Assembly: GCA_947499545.1 (NCBI GenBank)
Contig: CANMOZ010000001.1
Span: 434,001 to 498,000, forward strand
DNA: 64,000 nt
Source of the DNA: an uncultured Saccharospirillaceae bacterium
GTDB lineage: Bacteria > Pseudomonadota > Gammaproteobacteria > Pseudomonadales > Oceanobacteraceae
Direction: 5' to 3'
Both the position numbers and the translations under genes were made by a program. The notes below the pieces were generated by a model that was given only the letters and a program-made list of their open reading frames with translations, was not told the origin of the DNA and did not search any database. Within the stretch, counting starts at the first letter, position 1. Each line of letters opens with the position of its first letter. This document shows, in pieces, positions 47,465 through 57,141 of the stretch.

Positions 47465-48268
47465 GTGTCTGTTCTCCGCAGGTCAACTGCTGCAATATCG
47501 AAAGTAAACATCAGATCAATTATTAATCAATCACTGTGCGGACTTTGTCAATCCTCCATGGATTCAGGCCTTTTCTACCAACCACCAACCTATCAAAATA
47601 ATGCTGTCTCTCCGTTAAGCAACATCGTATGCCCGGCTTGCGCCCGTTGGTTTGATTACCCCAAGTCACGGTGTCAAAAATGTGCCCTCCCACTCCCTGC
47701 ATCTACAGAGGCTTGTGGGCACTGTCTCACACGTCATCCTTATTTTGATCACGTCATCGCGGGGAGCTTATATAAAGGACCAACGAAAGCCTTAATGAAA
47801 GGTTTTAAGCAAGGAAAGCTAACAGGCTTAGCGCCCTTAATTGCGTCTCTTGAAAGCCAAATAAGGTCTTACTATGGAGACAACATTCAGATTCCTTTGT
47901 ACTTATGCCCCATCCCAACGCCTTTCTTTAAGTGGTGGTATCGTGGCTTCAATCCCACGCATCAAATAACTCAACAACTTGTACGTCATCTAAGCGAATG
48001 GCCTTTGCACATTCACTGGAAAGCACTCACCGCAACCAGAAAAAATCTAGGCCAAAAACATCGCTCTCTTAAAGAACGCTTGCTGCCTAAAAAGCAACGC
48101 TTCGCATTAGGGAAGAAACACATTCCTTCACCAGCACCTCATTGGGTGTTAATCGATGACGTCATGACAACAGGGGCAACCTTAAGTCAATGCGCCGCTC
48201 TATTGAAAACAGCGGGCGCACATCAAGTGGATGCCTGGGTGCTTTGCCGCACACCCTTAGCGCAATAA
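47465..48268 (+). CDS. comF: ComF-family phosphoribosyltransferase-like protein
   Basis: The 267-residue protein has N-terminal zinc knuckles (CGLCQSS, CPACARW, CQKC, CGHC). The C-terminal phosphoribosyltransferase domain has the PRPP motif VLIDDVMTTGATL and ends DAWVLCRT. ComF helps import or use single-stranded DNA in naturally competent bacteria and is often found next to bioB in pseudomonads, as here. Start is a GTG at 47465. A wider role in DNA processing is unknown, and competence is inferred only from homology. Confidence 0.9.
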   Translation: MSVLRRSTAAISKVNIRSIINQSLCGLCQSSMDSGLFYQPPTYQNNAVSPLSNIVCPACARWFDYPKSRCQKCALPLPASTEACGHCLTRHPYFDHVIAGSLYKGPTKALMKGFKQGKLTGLAPLIASLESQIRSYYGDNIQIPLYLCPIPTPFFKWWYRGFNPTHQITQQLVRHLSEWPLHIHWKALTATRKNLGQKHRSLKERLLPKKQRFALGKKHIPSPAPHWVLIDDVMTTGATLSQCAALLKTAGAHQVDAWVLCRTPLAQ

Positions 48269-48486
48269 GGCCTGATATGAACGACCAATCCTAACAAAAA
48301 AATGTGATGATATTCTTAATTCTGATCTCATGGCTTATTTGCATCTACGAAAATATCAACAATGCCGTCAAAGTATTACAAGAGCCTATTTATACAAAGC
48401 AGTCGGTCATTTAGAGGAGTGATTGGCCTAGAATTAGGTATGATAGGAAAAAGTACATCTTATTTCAGGGCTGGGGTATTAACCAT

Positions 48487-49734
48487 ATGCTGTCTGTTAA
48501 AGCTACGCCTACATTCGAAACAATCCCTATCGACGATAGTGCTGCCACTTCTACTTCTCAACCTAATTCCAATCATTCAACAAGGCGCCGTAAACTAGCA
48601 AATACCCAAGCAACAAACTCAACTCCCTTTCTATCGAGTTCCGTAGAACCCTTACCCACTCGACGAATCAGTTTGCCGACAACCGCACCCTATCGGACAC
48701 ATTCCAATGCAAGAAGCCATTCAACGACTGTCTTGCCCTTTTTGTCCCCTTCACTTGATGAATGGATTAAAACCCACCTTTGCTTCAAACCGCCACTGTA
48801 TTCTGAAGCTTTTCAAGAAATCGCTAATCGCTATAAAGTCATCATTGGTTTACGTGAACCCAACACCAGCTGCCAACCCTGGTTAATGAGAGGTTACCCC
48901 ACAAAAAATTTTCACAACAAGGCTAAAACAGCTTCTACTGGACCTGCAGCTGGGTTGGTTTGTGAAAAAGCTGAATATTCTAAAGTGCTACCCGTCGGAT
49001 TAGAGAGTCAAAAAAAGGCCATTAATAGCGCAATAAAAAAAGGCGCACAGCGAATGTCTCTAATTCTGCATGCTGAGCATCTGGATTTCTTACTGTCAAG
49101 ACAGTTAATAACGGTTGAACGCGCTTTAGTGAACGGTGATTTAATCGTCAGTTGTGATTTTCCAAGCAACGTTAAAGGCAGTTTTATCATCAAATCCAAT
49201 GGACAGGTACTTGAAGAAAAAACCCTAGAACCCGTTATAGTACTTGGCAACCCAAAAGCCGAATCTAAGTCAATGTTTTTACCCGTGACGGCTGACTATG
49301 ATCTCTTTGCTATTTACCCAAGATCGAGTCAATCCATAAACCCTAGAGCCTTAAATGTGCCGCCTTCCTCCACAACTAAAAGTTCAAAACTAAAAGAAAC
49401 GCTAGCCCAACTTTTCCCAATCCAAGAAAAGTCAGACGATGAAGACGAAGATATGGGCAACATTCACCCTTTTGGAAAAACCATTATTAAAGCGCTCAAT
49501 AAGGCAACCCAACAATCTTCTAATCCTTACACGGGAGGACAGCTCGTTTGGCATAATGATGAAACAGGGAATCCATTTAGCCATGGATTTAGAAAAGATG
49601 ATAGACCTATTTTCTTCATTCCCGGAAGCAACGAACCTGTTCAAATTTTCTCATTAAAGGAACTCATTCAGCTGCAGCAACTGGCAAGAGAAGCAGGCTA
49701 CAGCCCAGAATACAGCGCTCAATTTGGTTTCTAA
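48487..49734 (+). CDS. ExoY/edema-factor-like nucleotidyl cyclase toxin
   Basis: The 415-residue protein has no signal peptide and a Ser/Thr/Pro-rich N-terminus of ~90 residues. It then aligns with the catalytic core of anthrax edema factor and ExoY. LREPN gives Arg123 (EF R329). PTK with NKAK gives Lys140 and Lys147 (EF K346, K353). TADYDLF gives metal Asp270 and Asp272 (EF D491, D493). YTGGQLVWH with the following Asn gives His356 and Asn362 (EF H577, N583). These class II cyclases make cAMP or cGMP inside eukaryotic cells after activation by a host cofactor. ExoY is a type III effector. It is monocistronic between comF and a GDPD-FAD gene. Confidence 0.85.
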   Translation: MLSVKATPTFETIPIDDSAATSTSQPNSNHSTRRRKLANTQATNSTPFLSSSVEPLPTRRISLPTTAPYRTHSNARSHSTTVLPFLSPSLDEWIKTHLCFKPPLYSEAFQEIANRYKVIIGLREPNTSCQPWLMRGYPTKNFHNKAKTASTGPAAGLVCEKAEYSKVLPVGLESQKKAINSAIKKGAQRMSLILHAEHLDFLLSRQLITVERALVNGDLIVSCDFPSNVKGSFIIKSNGQVLEEKTLEPVIVLGNPKAESKSMFLPVTADYDLFAIYPRSSQSINPRALNVPPSSTTKSSKLKETLAQLFPIQEKSDDEDEDMGNIHPFGKTIIKALNKATQQSSNPYTGGQLVWHNDETGNPFSHGFRKDDRPIFFIPGSNEPVQIFSLKELIQLQQLAREAGYSPEYSAQFGF

Positions 49735-49831
49735 CGACTAATAACGATTGGCTTGAGTGAGTGCTATACTACTAATAAGTTAATAATAGATATTTTAGCA
49801 CTCGTTATTGTAAGCTCATGGCATCAGCGAA

Positions 49832-52081
49832 TCATATGCCTGGCATATTCAGTTCCAATATTCGTTGGCCAAACAAACTCATAAGACGATTTTCAGGATC
49901 CCACTGTTTTTTTAGTGTTTTCCAATCTCTTAATCCTGGATACGCTTTTAGCAATTGCTCATCTGTATAATGCATACGATAAGGTAAATAGAAAGTACCC
50001 TTATGAACCAATAAGCGATCAATCAATTCCCGTGTAAAACGTTGCATCAATTGATCGGAACTCTTCGATTCATCAGTATTATACAAACACACAAGCGCAA
50101 AAACATCTTGCTGTGCATACGGCCATTTGGAGATGTCATCTTTAAGAACCTCACGTATGGTAACGTTCAACAAATTAACATCGTACTCCAACACCAAGGC
50201 TCTAAAATCAGATAAAAATTCAGCCAACTTGGATTTAGGTATAAAATACTCTTGAAGAAAATCTCGAGTGCCTCCAAAAAGAGGCCATAAAACATGTATA
50301 TCGGCATTCATTGCATTATTTCTTGACAATTGCCCTGTATCTTTCAGAGCGTTTACATACCACTTTTCAGCAGCCCATCGCACAGATTTACCAACATCTG
50401 AATACTGTGATTGCCTAAATACCGATCGTTTCAATGCAATGAGCTTTTCTGATTGTAGGGGTTGTATCGATTGTTCAGACACATTTTCAAACCAAAACAA
50501 CCCAGCTTCATTAAATAAATTTTCTTTAGATACATCCAGCCGGCCATAAGCCAGTTCAACCGAATCTGATAAACTCACGTTTCTTTCATATTCTATCTCA
50601 AACTTGTCAATTGGAATGAACATCGAATTCATAAGCAACCCTGTATTTGGGGCTGTTCTAAGCCTAGCTTCTAAAATAATCCCAAATTGACCATAGCCAC
50701 CAATCACTGCTTGAAATAAATCCGTGTTTTGATCAGGACTGACTTCTATTACACGCCCGTCCATTGTTGCTATTTTCATAGACACAACACTTGAACTGAT
50801 AGGCGGCTGTTTAACTTGCCAACCATGAACATTTACGCTAATAGAGCCCCCAACGGTAAATATATTATCGGATTGCATAATAAATACAGAACGTCCAAAC
50901 TGATCAAGCATCACTTGCACTTGTTTCCATGTTGCACCTGCTTCTGCAACAATTTCTTGAGAGTGCTTATCATACCGAACGTTGTTAAACCCCATCATAT
51001 TGAGATGAATAGAACCATCAAACAAGGTTTGCCCGCCCATTGTATGACGCCTACCACCGATACTGATTTTTTTATTATTGGTTTTTGCATACGTGATCGC
51101 ATCCAATACCTCTTGGGTATTCGTTATATACCGAACGTCTTGTTGAGATACAGAGGTGCCTCCAGCATCCGTCAATTGCTTTGAAAATGGTGAAAATTGA
51201 GATGTCATTGATTCCGGGATATTTGTTTGGATACTTAAAACACCCATTTTATAAAATTTCTTCGCTTCCTCATTAGAGTCTAGCGTCCATAAAACAACCG
51301 GATATCCATGTGCTATCCAATTGTCTATTTTATCAGGAGCTATATTAGCCCGAACACCAAGATAATCTGGTCTCAAGATTCGTCTAAACTGTTTTTGAAT
51401 AAATGGCATTTTCAGAATGGCTGGTATTTGATCAAATTGTGTTTGCTTTTCTTCACCCAAAGCCTCACTATCAAAAGTAAAGCTCATCATGGCTTGGATA
51501 TCTCTAGAGACGAGCCTCGTACTTAACAACACTATCGGATTCATAGATTCAACAACAACCGTTTCGTACAGCAAGTATTTTCTTATCAACGAATGAAGTG
51601 CGGTGGCGAACCTTTTATTCGCTAGTGATTTGCTTTTAATATCCAAAAATATCCATTTCTGTGACCCAACCAATTTAAAGAGGTCTTCCAAGGCAACGAT
51701 ATGTTCTGTTGGCGATTTCAAATAATGAATTTTTTTCAGATCCATCCAACTATAATCTTCAGGCACCCCAACGCCATTCGTCGATTCTTCTAAGCGGTCA
51801 GAGTGAAATAGAAAAGGGACTCCGTCAGAGGACAAACGCACATCGACTTCCAATCCACCAACCGAACTTGCCAGCACCTCCCGTATCGCTCCCATTGTGT
51901 TTCCGGGATTATGCGATCTTTCTAACTTACCCTTATGAGCGAGTACTCGAGGCATACTCAGTTGAGCTTTCGGTAATGGGATGGCGGTAGGTAAATAAGC
52001 GGGTTCTGTCATAAGGTAAAAGACTGTGAGAATGAATACCCCTAAGCAAACCCTCGACCACCTGCTTTTCATTACATTCAT
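49832..52081 (-). CDS. Fusion of GDPD phosphodiesterase and FAD-linked oxidase
   Basis: The 749-residue protein starts with one N-terminal membrane anchor (VCLGVFILTVFYLM). A glycerophosphodiester phosphodiesterase domain follows: AHKG..NPGNT, LEVDVRLSSDGVPFLFHSD, IFLDIKSKS. From about residue 315 there is a VAO-type FAD domain (GGRRHTMGG, VAEAGATWKQVQ, GGYGQFGIILEA) with a C-terminal substrate domain. GDPD hydrolyses glycerophosphodiesters; the FAD half resembles aldonolactone/DprE1-type oxidases. I know of no standard enzyme with this order. I chose the ATG at 52081 behind GAAGAAGAG; the opening at 52108 is TTG. In the first motif the usual Arg is Lys and Glu is Gly, so the GDPD active site is slightly altered. 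Confidence 0.8.
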   Translation of the reverse strand: MNVMKSRWSRVCLGVFILTVFYLMTEPAYLPTAIPLPKAQLSMPRVLAHKGKLERSHNPGNTMGAIREVLASSVGGLEVDVRLSSDGVPFLFHSDRLEESTNGVGVPEDYSWMDLKKIHYLKSPTEHIVALEDLFKLVGSQKWIFLDIKSKSLANKRFATALHSLIRKYLLYETVVVESMNPIVLLSTRLVSRDIQAMMSFTFDSEALGEEKQTQFDQIPAILKMPFIQKQFRRILRPDYLGVRANIAPDKIDNWIAHGYPVVLWTLDSNEEAKKFYKMGVLSIQTNIPESMTSQFSPFSKQLTDAGGTSVSQQDVRYITNTQEVLDAITYAKTNNKKISIGGRRHTMGGQTLFDGSIHLNMMGFNNVRYDKHSQEIVAEAGATWKQVQVMLDQFGRSVFIMQSDNIFTVGGSISVNVHGWQVKQPPISSSVVSMKIATMDGRVIEVSPDQNTDLFQAVIGGYGQFGIILEARLRTAPNTGLLMNSMFIPIDKFEIEYERNVSLSDSVELAYGRLDVSKENLFNEAGLFWFENVSEQSIQPLQSEKLIALKRSVFRQSQYSDVGKSVRWAAEKWYVNALKDTGQLSRNNAMNADIHVLWPLFGGTRDFLQEYFIPKSKLAEFLSDFRALVLEYDVNLLNVTIREVLKDDISKWPYAQQDVFALVCLYNTDESKSSDQLMQRFTRELIDRLLVHKGTFYLPYRMHYTDEQLLKAYPGLRDWKTLKKQWDPENRLMSLFGQRILELNMPGI

Positions 52082-52786
52082 AGAGTACTCTTCTTCATTT
52101 GAAAACAATTAAGCTACAATAGAGCAATTTTAACCCGCTCTAAAATAAGCTATTTGGGTTCAAAGCGCCAGGCACAAGTAAAGCTCTAATTCTAAGGGTA
52201 GCTCCCAATATCTAAGTTCAAATACACAAAACCAAGTTGGTAATAAATTGTGTCGATATATTCAGCACCAGAATGCATATATTTATTGGTTTAAAACTAT
52301 CTGGAATTATTGAATTTTTGGAAAAGTAAAATGAGTTTTATATTGGTTTCATCTTGATCCAGGACGGATGCAAAATAACGCTTACTTTACGCACAAAAAA
52401 ATTGATTACTTAAATTATTTAGGGAGCAAAAAATTCTACATACTCATACAATATTGTCACGGACTTGTTTTTTTAGAATACAATATCAACACATCAACCG
52501 TCATTTTTATCTTAATAACTGACCATCAAAACCAACCATTGATTACCCGACAAACTCACAACTCCTATCTAATTTACAGTGACACTTTATAAGTCAATAT
52601 TTGCCTACTAACGCTCTAACACTAGCAATTCTATATTTAAGTTAGGTATATTGGAATTAAAATGTTTAGAAAGTGGCATACCTGTTCTAGCCACTCACTG
52701 AGCTTGACTGATTGCTTTAATTCAACACATATGCCCAACCAGTGTCAGCTTAAGCCACTATCATTTCTATATATACTATAGGTGCC
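52082..52786. other. AT-rich intergenic region
   Basis: About 700 AT-rich bases with no strong gene. A frame at 52368-52592 gives 74 residues with no ribosome-binding site or family, so I leave it out. The region separates the GDPD-FAD gene from the glycosyltransferase island and should hold promoters for both. Its composition resembles the island to the right, suggesting shared foreign origin. Confidence 0.4.
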
Positions 52787-54565
52787 ATGGATACTATTAT
52801 CGTTTTATGCTCATTTTTAGTTGCATTTGTGGGTTTATATTGGATACCTGCTGTCGCTTTTTTTCCTCAGCTACTTAATTCACCAAGAACAACAACGGCG
52901 ATACCCATCTTAAGCATATTGTTTATATATACAAGCAAAGAAATCTTAACTTTATTGGATATTTATTCTCCAACCACAGTCAGATCTTTATTAATTGGAT
53001 TAGCCATTATTGCTTTTACTAGAATGGTGCATTTCAACAAAAATGAATTACACTACAGATGCTGGACAAAACAAGAAACTTATTTAGCCGTAATCAACGG
53101 TATCATTTCAACTGTTTTTATTTTTCAACTAGGAGACTCAGGATTTGACACCCATGATGAAATTTGCAGCTGGAACTATTGGGCAAATCAGCACTTCTTC
53201 AATGACAAAATCGACTATTCTATGCAAGGTGGCGCATATCCACAAATGCTACCCATCATCATCAGTTACGGCTATCAATTATTAGGGGATAACTCGCTCG
53301 AAATACCGATAAAAAGTTCCTTATTTATTTTTTCATGGGTTACATTAAATGCTATCGGGTTTAGTCGAAAAGGAATCACAACTCCTTCTTTATGGCTTTG
53401 GACCATTTTCTGTTTAGCTATATTATTTGCAATGAATTTGCAAGATGTTTTCAAAAGAGGCTATGCGGATGGTTTAATGGTAGGATGCTTGTCCTCATCT
53501 ATTATGTTTGCCTTAAATTATAGACAGAATAAAAGGTATGCTTTTCTTGCCTTATCCTCTTTATGTGCAATAGCTGCAATTTTATCCAAGCAAGCTGCTA
53601 TATTATGGGCTTTCTTTGCATTACCCGTCTATTACTTATTAGGAAAGCCGAACTATAAAAACAATCCATCCGAATTACTATGGATTATTTTGCCCATACT
53701 AAGCGTTATACTATGGATACTTACTGAAGGCAGCGAATTTTATAAAAACACAGGCCCAATACAAGCCTCAATTAATGATAGAACTTGGATCGAGCAAATC
53801 ATCTTTTCCTCTAACAAACTTTTAATTGGCAATCCATTATTCTTAATAATTTACGCTGCATCGATTTACTTTGCATGTAAGTTTAAAGATGCTAGGCATT
53901 TACTACTTCTTTTCTTAATACCATCAACAATACTATGGCTCTTGTTTGGCGCATATAGCATTCGACTTGGAGCTCATTGTTATGCAGTTGCAGCCATAAT
54001 AGTATGGGGTTATATCAAACTGGATGACATTATCGATTTTGCTAAAACCCACACCTCGCATAACCTCAAAAAGATACATGTCTCACACATTCCAATCGCT
54101 TTATTTATCGGAGCCAGCATAAATGCAGCAACCGTTATTATAACGAACTCATTGGATTCTAATCTACTAATTAACGGGCCAAAAAAAAACCTAAAGAAAT
54201 ATTTCCCAAAACACTATTTAGAAATCCATGATGATGTATTTAAATCAAGCACACCCATTAAGCTGCTAACTAACTACTGTCACATGTATGCATTTTTTTA
54301 CCCAGGAAATCATATAAGAATTCTTGGCAACAGCATACCCAACCCAACTGAAGCCTTAAAAAAAATAAGCAGTGAAAATATTGAATACATTTTTATAAAT
54401 GGCTATAAAAATTCAACCTCATCAGACACTCATTTAAATGCTGCCATAAACGACTTATGCCCAAAAGGATTCCAACAAGTCGCACACCCAAACGGCTCAA
54501 TTGTTAAAACACTATACAAAGCAAACAATGATATTTTAAAGAAATGCATTAAAAATGGATCTTGA
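52787..54565 (+). CDS. Polytopic membrane protein, GT-C glycosyltransferase-like
   Basis: The 592-residue protein has about ten or more hydrophobic segments and a ~100-residue soluble C-terminal part. The first large loop contains SGFDTHDEICSWNYWANQHF, acidic residues placed like the metal site of GT-C glycosyltransferases that use lipid-linked sugars. A later loop has KQAAILWAFFALPVYYLLG. The next gene is a GT2-GtrA fusion overlapping by coupling, so the pair may add a sugar to an envelope lipid or glycan. Codons are markedly AT-rich compared with flanking genes, a sign of transfer. Function is inferred from topology only. Confidence 0.65.
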   Translation: MDTIIVLCSFLVAFVGLYWIPAVAFFPQLLNSPRTTTAIPILSILFIYTSKEILTLLDIYSPTTVRSLLIGLAIIAFTRMVHFNKNELHYRCWTKQETYLAVINGIISTVFIFQLGDSGFDTHDEICSWNYWANQHFFNDKIDYSMQGGAYPQMLPIIISYGYQLLGDNSLEIPIKSSLFIFSWVTLNAIGFSRKGITTPSLWLWTIFCLAILFAMNLQDVFKRGYADGLMVGCLSSSIMFALNYRQNKRYAFLALSSLCAIAAILSKQAAILWAFFALPVYYLLGKPNYKNNPSELLWIILPILSVILWILTEGSEFYKNTGPIQASINDRTWIEQIIFSSNKLLIGNPLFLIIYAASIYFACKFKDARHLLLLFLIPSTILWLLFGAYSIRLGAHCYAVAAIIVWGYIKLDDIIDFAKTHTSHNLKKIHVSHIPIALFIGASINAATVIITNSLDSNLLINGPKKNLKKYFPKHYLEIHDDVFKSSTPIKLLTNYCHMYAFFYPGNHIRILGNSIPNPTEALKKISSENIEYIFINGYKNSTSSDTHLNAAINDLCPKGFQQVAHPNGSIVKTLYKANNDILKKCIKNGS

Positions 54566-54567
54566 GA

Positions 54568-55677
54568 ATGAACAATCATAGAACTTGGGAAGATTTTGTC
54601 GCCTGTATCATCCCAACATATAATCCATGCCACAAGTTTGAACCTTTAATATACGAATTACTTAATGCCGGGTTCAAACACATCATTGTCATCAACGATG
54701 GTTCAACAAAAAATACTATTTACTTTAAAAAAGTAAAGGAAATACAGGGCATTACATTATTGACGCAACAAAACAATAAAGGCAAAGGAGCAGCTATAAA
54801 GTTAGGTTACAAGCACTGCTTATCGGATCCTAGACTATCAAACATTCGCACGCTAATCACCCTAGATGCCGATGGTCAACATGCAATTTCCGATGCCATA
54901 AAATTAGCCAATGAAGCAGAAAAACTACCCAAAAAAATCATTTTAGGCGCACGTACTTTTTCCAACAACACTCCCCTTAAAAGCTTTCTCGGAAATCAAA
55001 TTACAAGGAAAGTATTCTCCATTTTTTCAGGCGTAAAATTACTGGATACACAAACAGGTTTAAGAGCCATTCCCATTGAATTTGCTAAAAAGTCTCTAGA
55101 TATTAAATCCAATCGATACGAGTTTGAACTAGAATCATTGCTGCTAGCAAGGAAATTAGGGTATCAATTCCATGAAGTAAAAATAGAAACCTTATACTTT
55201 GAAAATAATGCCAACTCACATTTCAGGCCAATTTTAGACTCATTAAAAATCTACTATATATTCTTAAGATTTTCTTTTATATCCATTCTATCTTCCATTT
55301 TAGACATATCCTTATTCTCATTATTATTATTATTTTCGAATTCAATTACCATAAGCACATTTTCTGCACGAGGAATTTCTGCAATTTTTAATTTTCATAT
55401 GAATAAATATAATGTATTCAAATCTTCCGGCCAAAGTTCTTTAAGTACGCAAGCACTGGCTTATTCTCTGTTGTGTATTTTTATTGCTTGCTCATCAGCT
55501 TACCTTGTTGAACATCTATCAAGTATAACAGACACTCCCGTAGTTATCACAAAGATCCTTGTCGATGGGTTCTTATTTGTATTTAGCTTTATTGTTCAGA
55601 AGTACTGGATCTTTGACAATGCTACCCAGCCTTCAAATACTGCTGGCAATGTATTAGATACAAAAAATGATTTTTAA
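54568..55677 (+). CDS. GT2 glycosyltransferase fused to GtrA-like membrane domain
   Basis: The ~370-residue protein begins with a GT2 domain: ACIIPTYNP, VINDGST, KGKGAAIKLGYKH and TLDADGQH as the DxD-type metal site. This is the dolichol-phosphate mannose synthase-like layout that moves a sugar to a polyprenyl phosphate. From about residue 230 it has four hydrophobic segments of a GtrA-like domain ending FIVQKYWIF, thought to flip or hold the lipid-linked sugar. It lies immediately after the GT-C-like gene, with an ATG at 54568 and an alternative TTG at 54562. Together they form a minimal lipid-linked sugar transfer system. Confidence 0.8.
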   Translation: MNNHRTWEDFVACIIPTYNPCHKFEPLIYELLNAGFKHIIVINDGSTKNTIYFKKVKEIQGITLLTQQNNKGKGAAIKLGYKHCLSDPRLSNIRTLITLDADGQHAISDAIKLANEAEKLPKKIILGARTFSNNTPLKSFLGNQITRKVFSIFSGVKLLDTQTGLRAIPIEFAKKSLDIKSNRYEFELESLLLARKLGYQFHEVKIETLYFENNANSHFRPILDSLKIYYIFLRFSFISILSSILDISLFSLLLLFSNSITISTFSARGISAIFNFHMNKYNVFKSSGQSSLSTQALAYSLLCIFIACSSAYLVEHLSSITDTPVVITKILVDGFLFVFSFIVQKYWIFDNATQPSNTAGNVLDTKNDF

Positions 55678-55690
55678 TCCAACAATAGGG

Positions 55691-55718
55691 CTTGTTAAAT
55701 AACAACTAATTTAGCAAG
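55691..55718 (+). terminator. Possible terminator after the glycosyltransferase pair
   Basis: CTTGTTAAAT at 55691-55700 pairs with ATTTAGCAAG at 55709-55718 (one mismatch) around an 8-base loop. A weak T-rich sequence follows. It lies 14 bases after the stop codon. Confidence 0.45.
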
Positions 55719-56038
55719 TTATACTTAGCTTAACTACAACCATAAAAAATATGGAATAAACATTCATCCAATCACACCCTATCGATAACAGGATTACTTG
55801 AAAAAAATCGGTTAAATTATAACAATTTCTTCCCCAACTATTAGATTTTGCTATCGAGGTCTTCGTTAATGGACAAACCATCAAAACATGCCCCTTATGA
55901 TTATATTAACTAAGCACCAAGATACCTCTACGGTCAAACGACTGCCCCCTACCGCTTGTTTCCTCTAAATTACCTGCCAAAGATCCTCGATAAAGGGTAC
56001 CATAGGGTTGTTCCTAGTCCGGATAGAGATATCGCCCA
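55719..56038. other. Intergenic region upstream of srkA
   Basis: About 320 bases with no gene. Composition shifts from AT-rich on the left back to the genome's normal level towards srkA, marking the right edge of the transferred island. Confidence 0.4.
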
Positions 56039-57034
56039 ATGCAACACCCTTATGCCTCACTGACGCCAGAACGTGTTTTGAATATGGTCGATTCGACTGG
56101 GCTTATCACCGATGCCCGCTTGTTGGTGTTGAACAGCTATGAAAACCGGGTGTATCAAGTGGGAATTGAAGACAGCCAACCCGTCATTCTAAAAGTGTAC
56201 CGCCCGCATCGCTGGAGTGATGAAGCCATTCTTGAAGAGCATGCGTTTGCTCAAACTTTAACAGAGGCTGAGTTGTCAGTCGTCGCCCCAATAAGTATCC
56301 AAGGGACAACTTTACATCACGAAACGCCTCGCGACGACGAAGAAGACCTAGGATTTCGATTTACTCTATTCCCAAGACAAGGCGGGTACCCTCCTGAATT
56401 AGACCAAGAAGACACTTTGCTCGTGCTTGGCAGAACGCTTGCCAGAATGCACAACCATGGTGCTTTAACCGAGTTCAACCATCGACCATCGATGTCAATT
56501 GAGCGTATGGCGATTGAAAGCCGCACCTTTCTGCTTGAAAACAATTGGATACCAACTGAGCTTCTGCCTGCCTATGAATCTCTGTCAACCGAGCTGATTG
56601 ATTTAATGCAGCAGCGCTGGGTTTCATCAGCGCATTCCATTCGATTACACGGAGATTGTCACCCGGGCAACATTCTTTGGCGAGATGAACCCCACTTTGT
56701 TGATTTAGATGACGCCATTATGGGACCTGCTGTTCAAGATCTTTGGATGCTTATTCCTGGAGACGAAGAATCGAAAGGTCAAGCCTGGCAAATTCTATTA
56801 GAAGGATACAGCGAGTTCAGGGATTTCGACCTAAATGAGTTAAACCTCATTGAACCTCTGAGAACCCTGAGAATCATGCACTACAGTGCCTGGTTGGCCA
56901 GGCGCTGGGAAGATCCCGCCTTTAAGCAGGCCTTCCCCTGGTTTGATTCCATTCGGTACTGGTCAGAGCATATATTGTCTTTACGGGAGCAGCGCGCCGC
57001 TCTGGATGAACCCCCTCCTCGCATTTGGTTGTAA
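56039..57034 (+). CDS. srkA: Stress response kinase A (YihE-like)
   Basis: The 331-residue protein is an APH/ChoK-fold Ser/Thr kinase. VILKVYRP carries the ATP-binding Lys, and LHGDCHPGNILW holds the catalytic Asp and Asn. HFVDLDDAIMGPAVQDLWML has the metal Asp. In E. coli YihE/SrkA protects cells under envelope and oxidative stress and counters MazEF-type killing. The N-terminal PYASLTPERVLNMVDSTGL is characteristic. It is monocistronic, 100 bases before rsmC. Confidence 0.93.
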   Translation: MQHPYASLTPERVLNMVDSTGLITDARLLVLNSYENRVYQVGIEDSQPVILKVYRPHRWSDEAILEEHAFAQTLTEAELSVVAPISIQGTTLHHETPRDDEEDLGFRFTLFPRQGGYPPELDQEDTLLVLGRTLARMHNHGALTEFNHRPSMSIERMAIESRTFLLENNWIPTELLPAYESLSTELIDLMQQRWVSSAHSIRLHGDCHPGNILWRDEPHFVDLDDAIMGPAVQDLWMLIPGDEESKGQAWQILLEGYSEFRDFDLNELNLIEPLRTLRIMHYSAWLARRWEDPAFKQAFPWFDSIRYWSEHILSLREQRAALDEPPPRIWL

Positions 57035-57141
57035 AGATCAATTAATCCTTTCAGCGGTTCAAAAACGTAGCGATCAACCGGCTAGTGAACCGCTCTAATG
57101 GGTTAGGTATAATGCCTTCTCTCTAAGTAGGTCAGAAGCGC

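Noticed and set aside
52368-52592. 74-residue frame in the AT-rich intergenic region
   Set aside because: No ribosome-binding site, no recognisable family, and chance frames are expected in AT-rich sequence.
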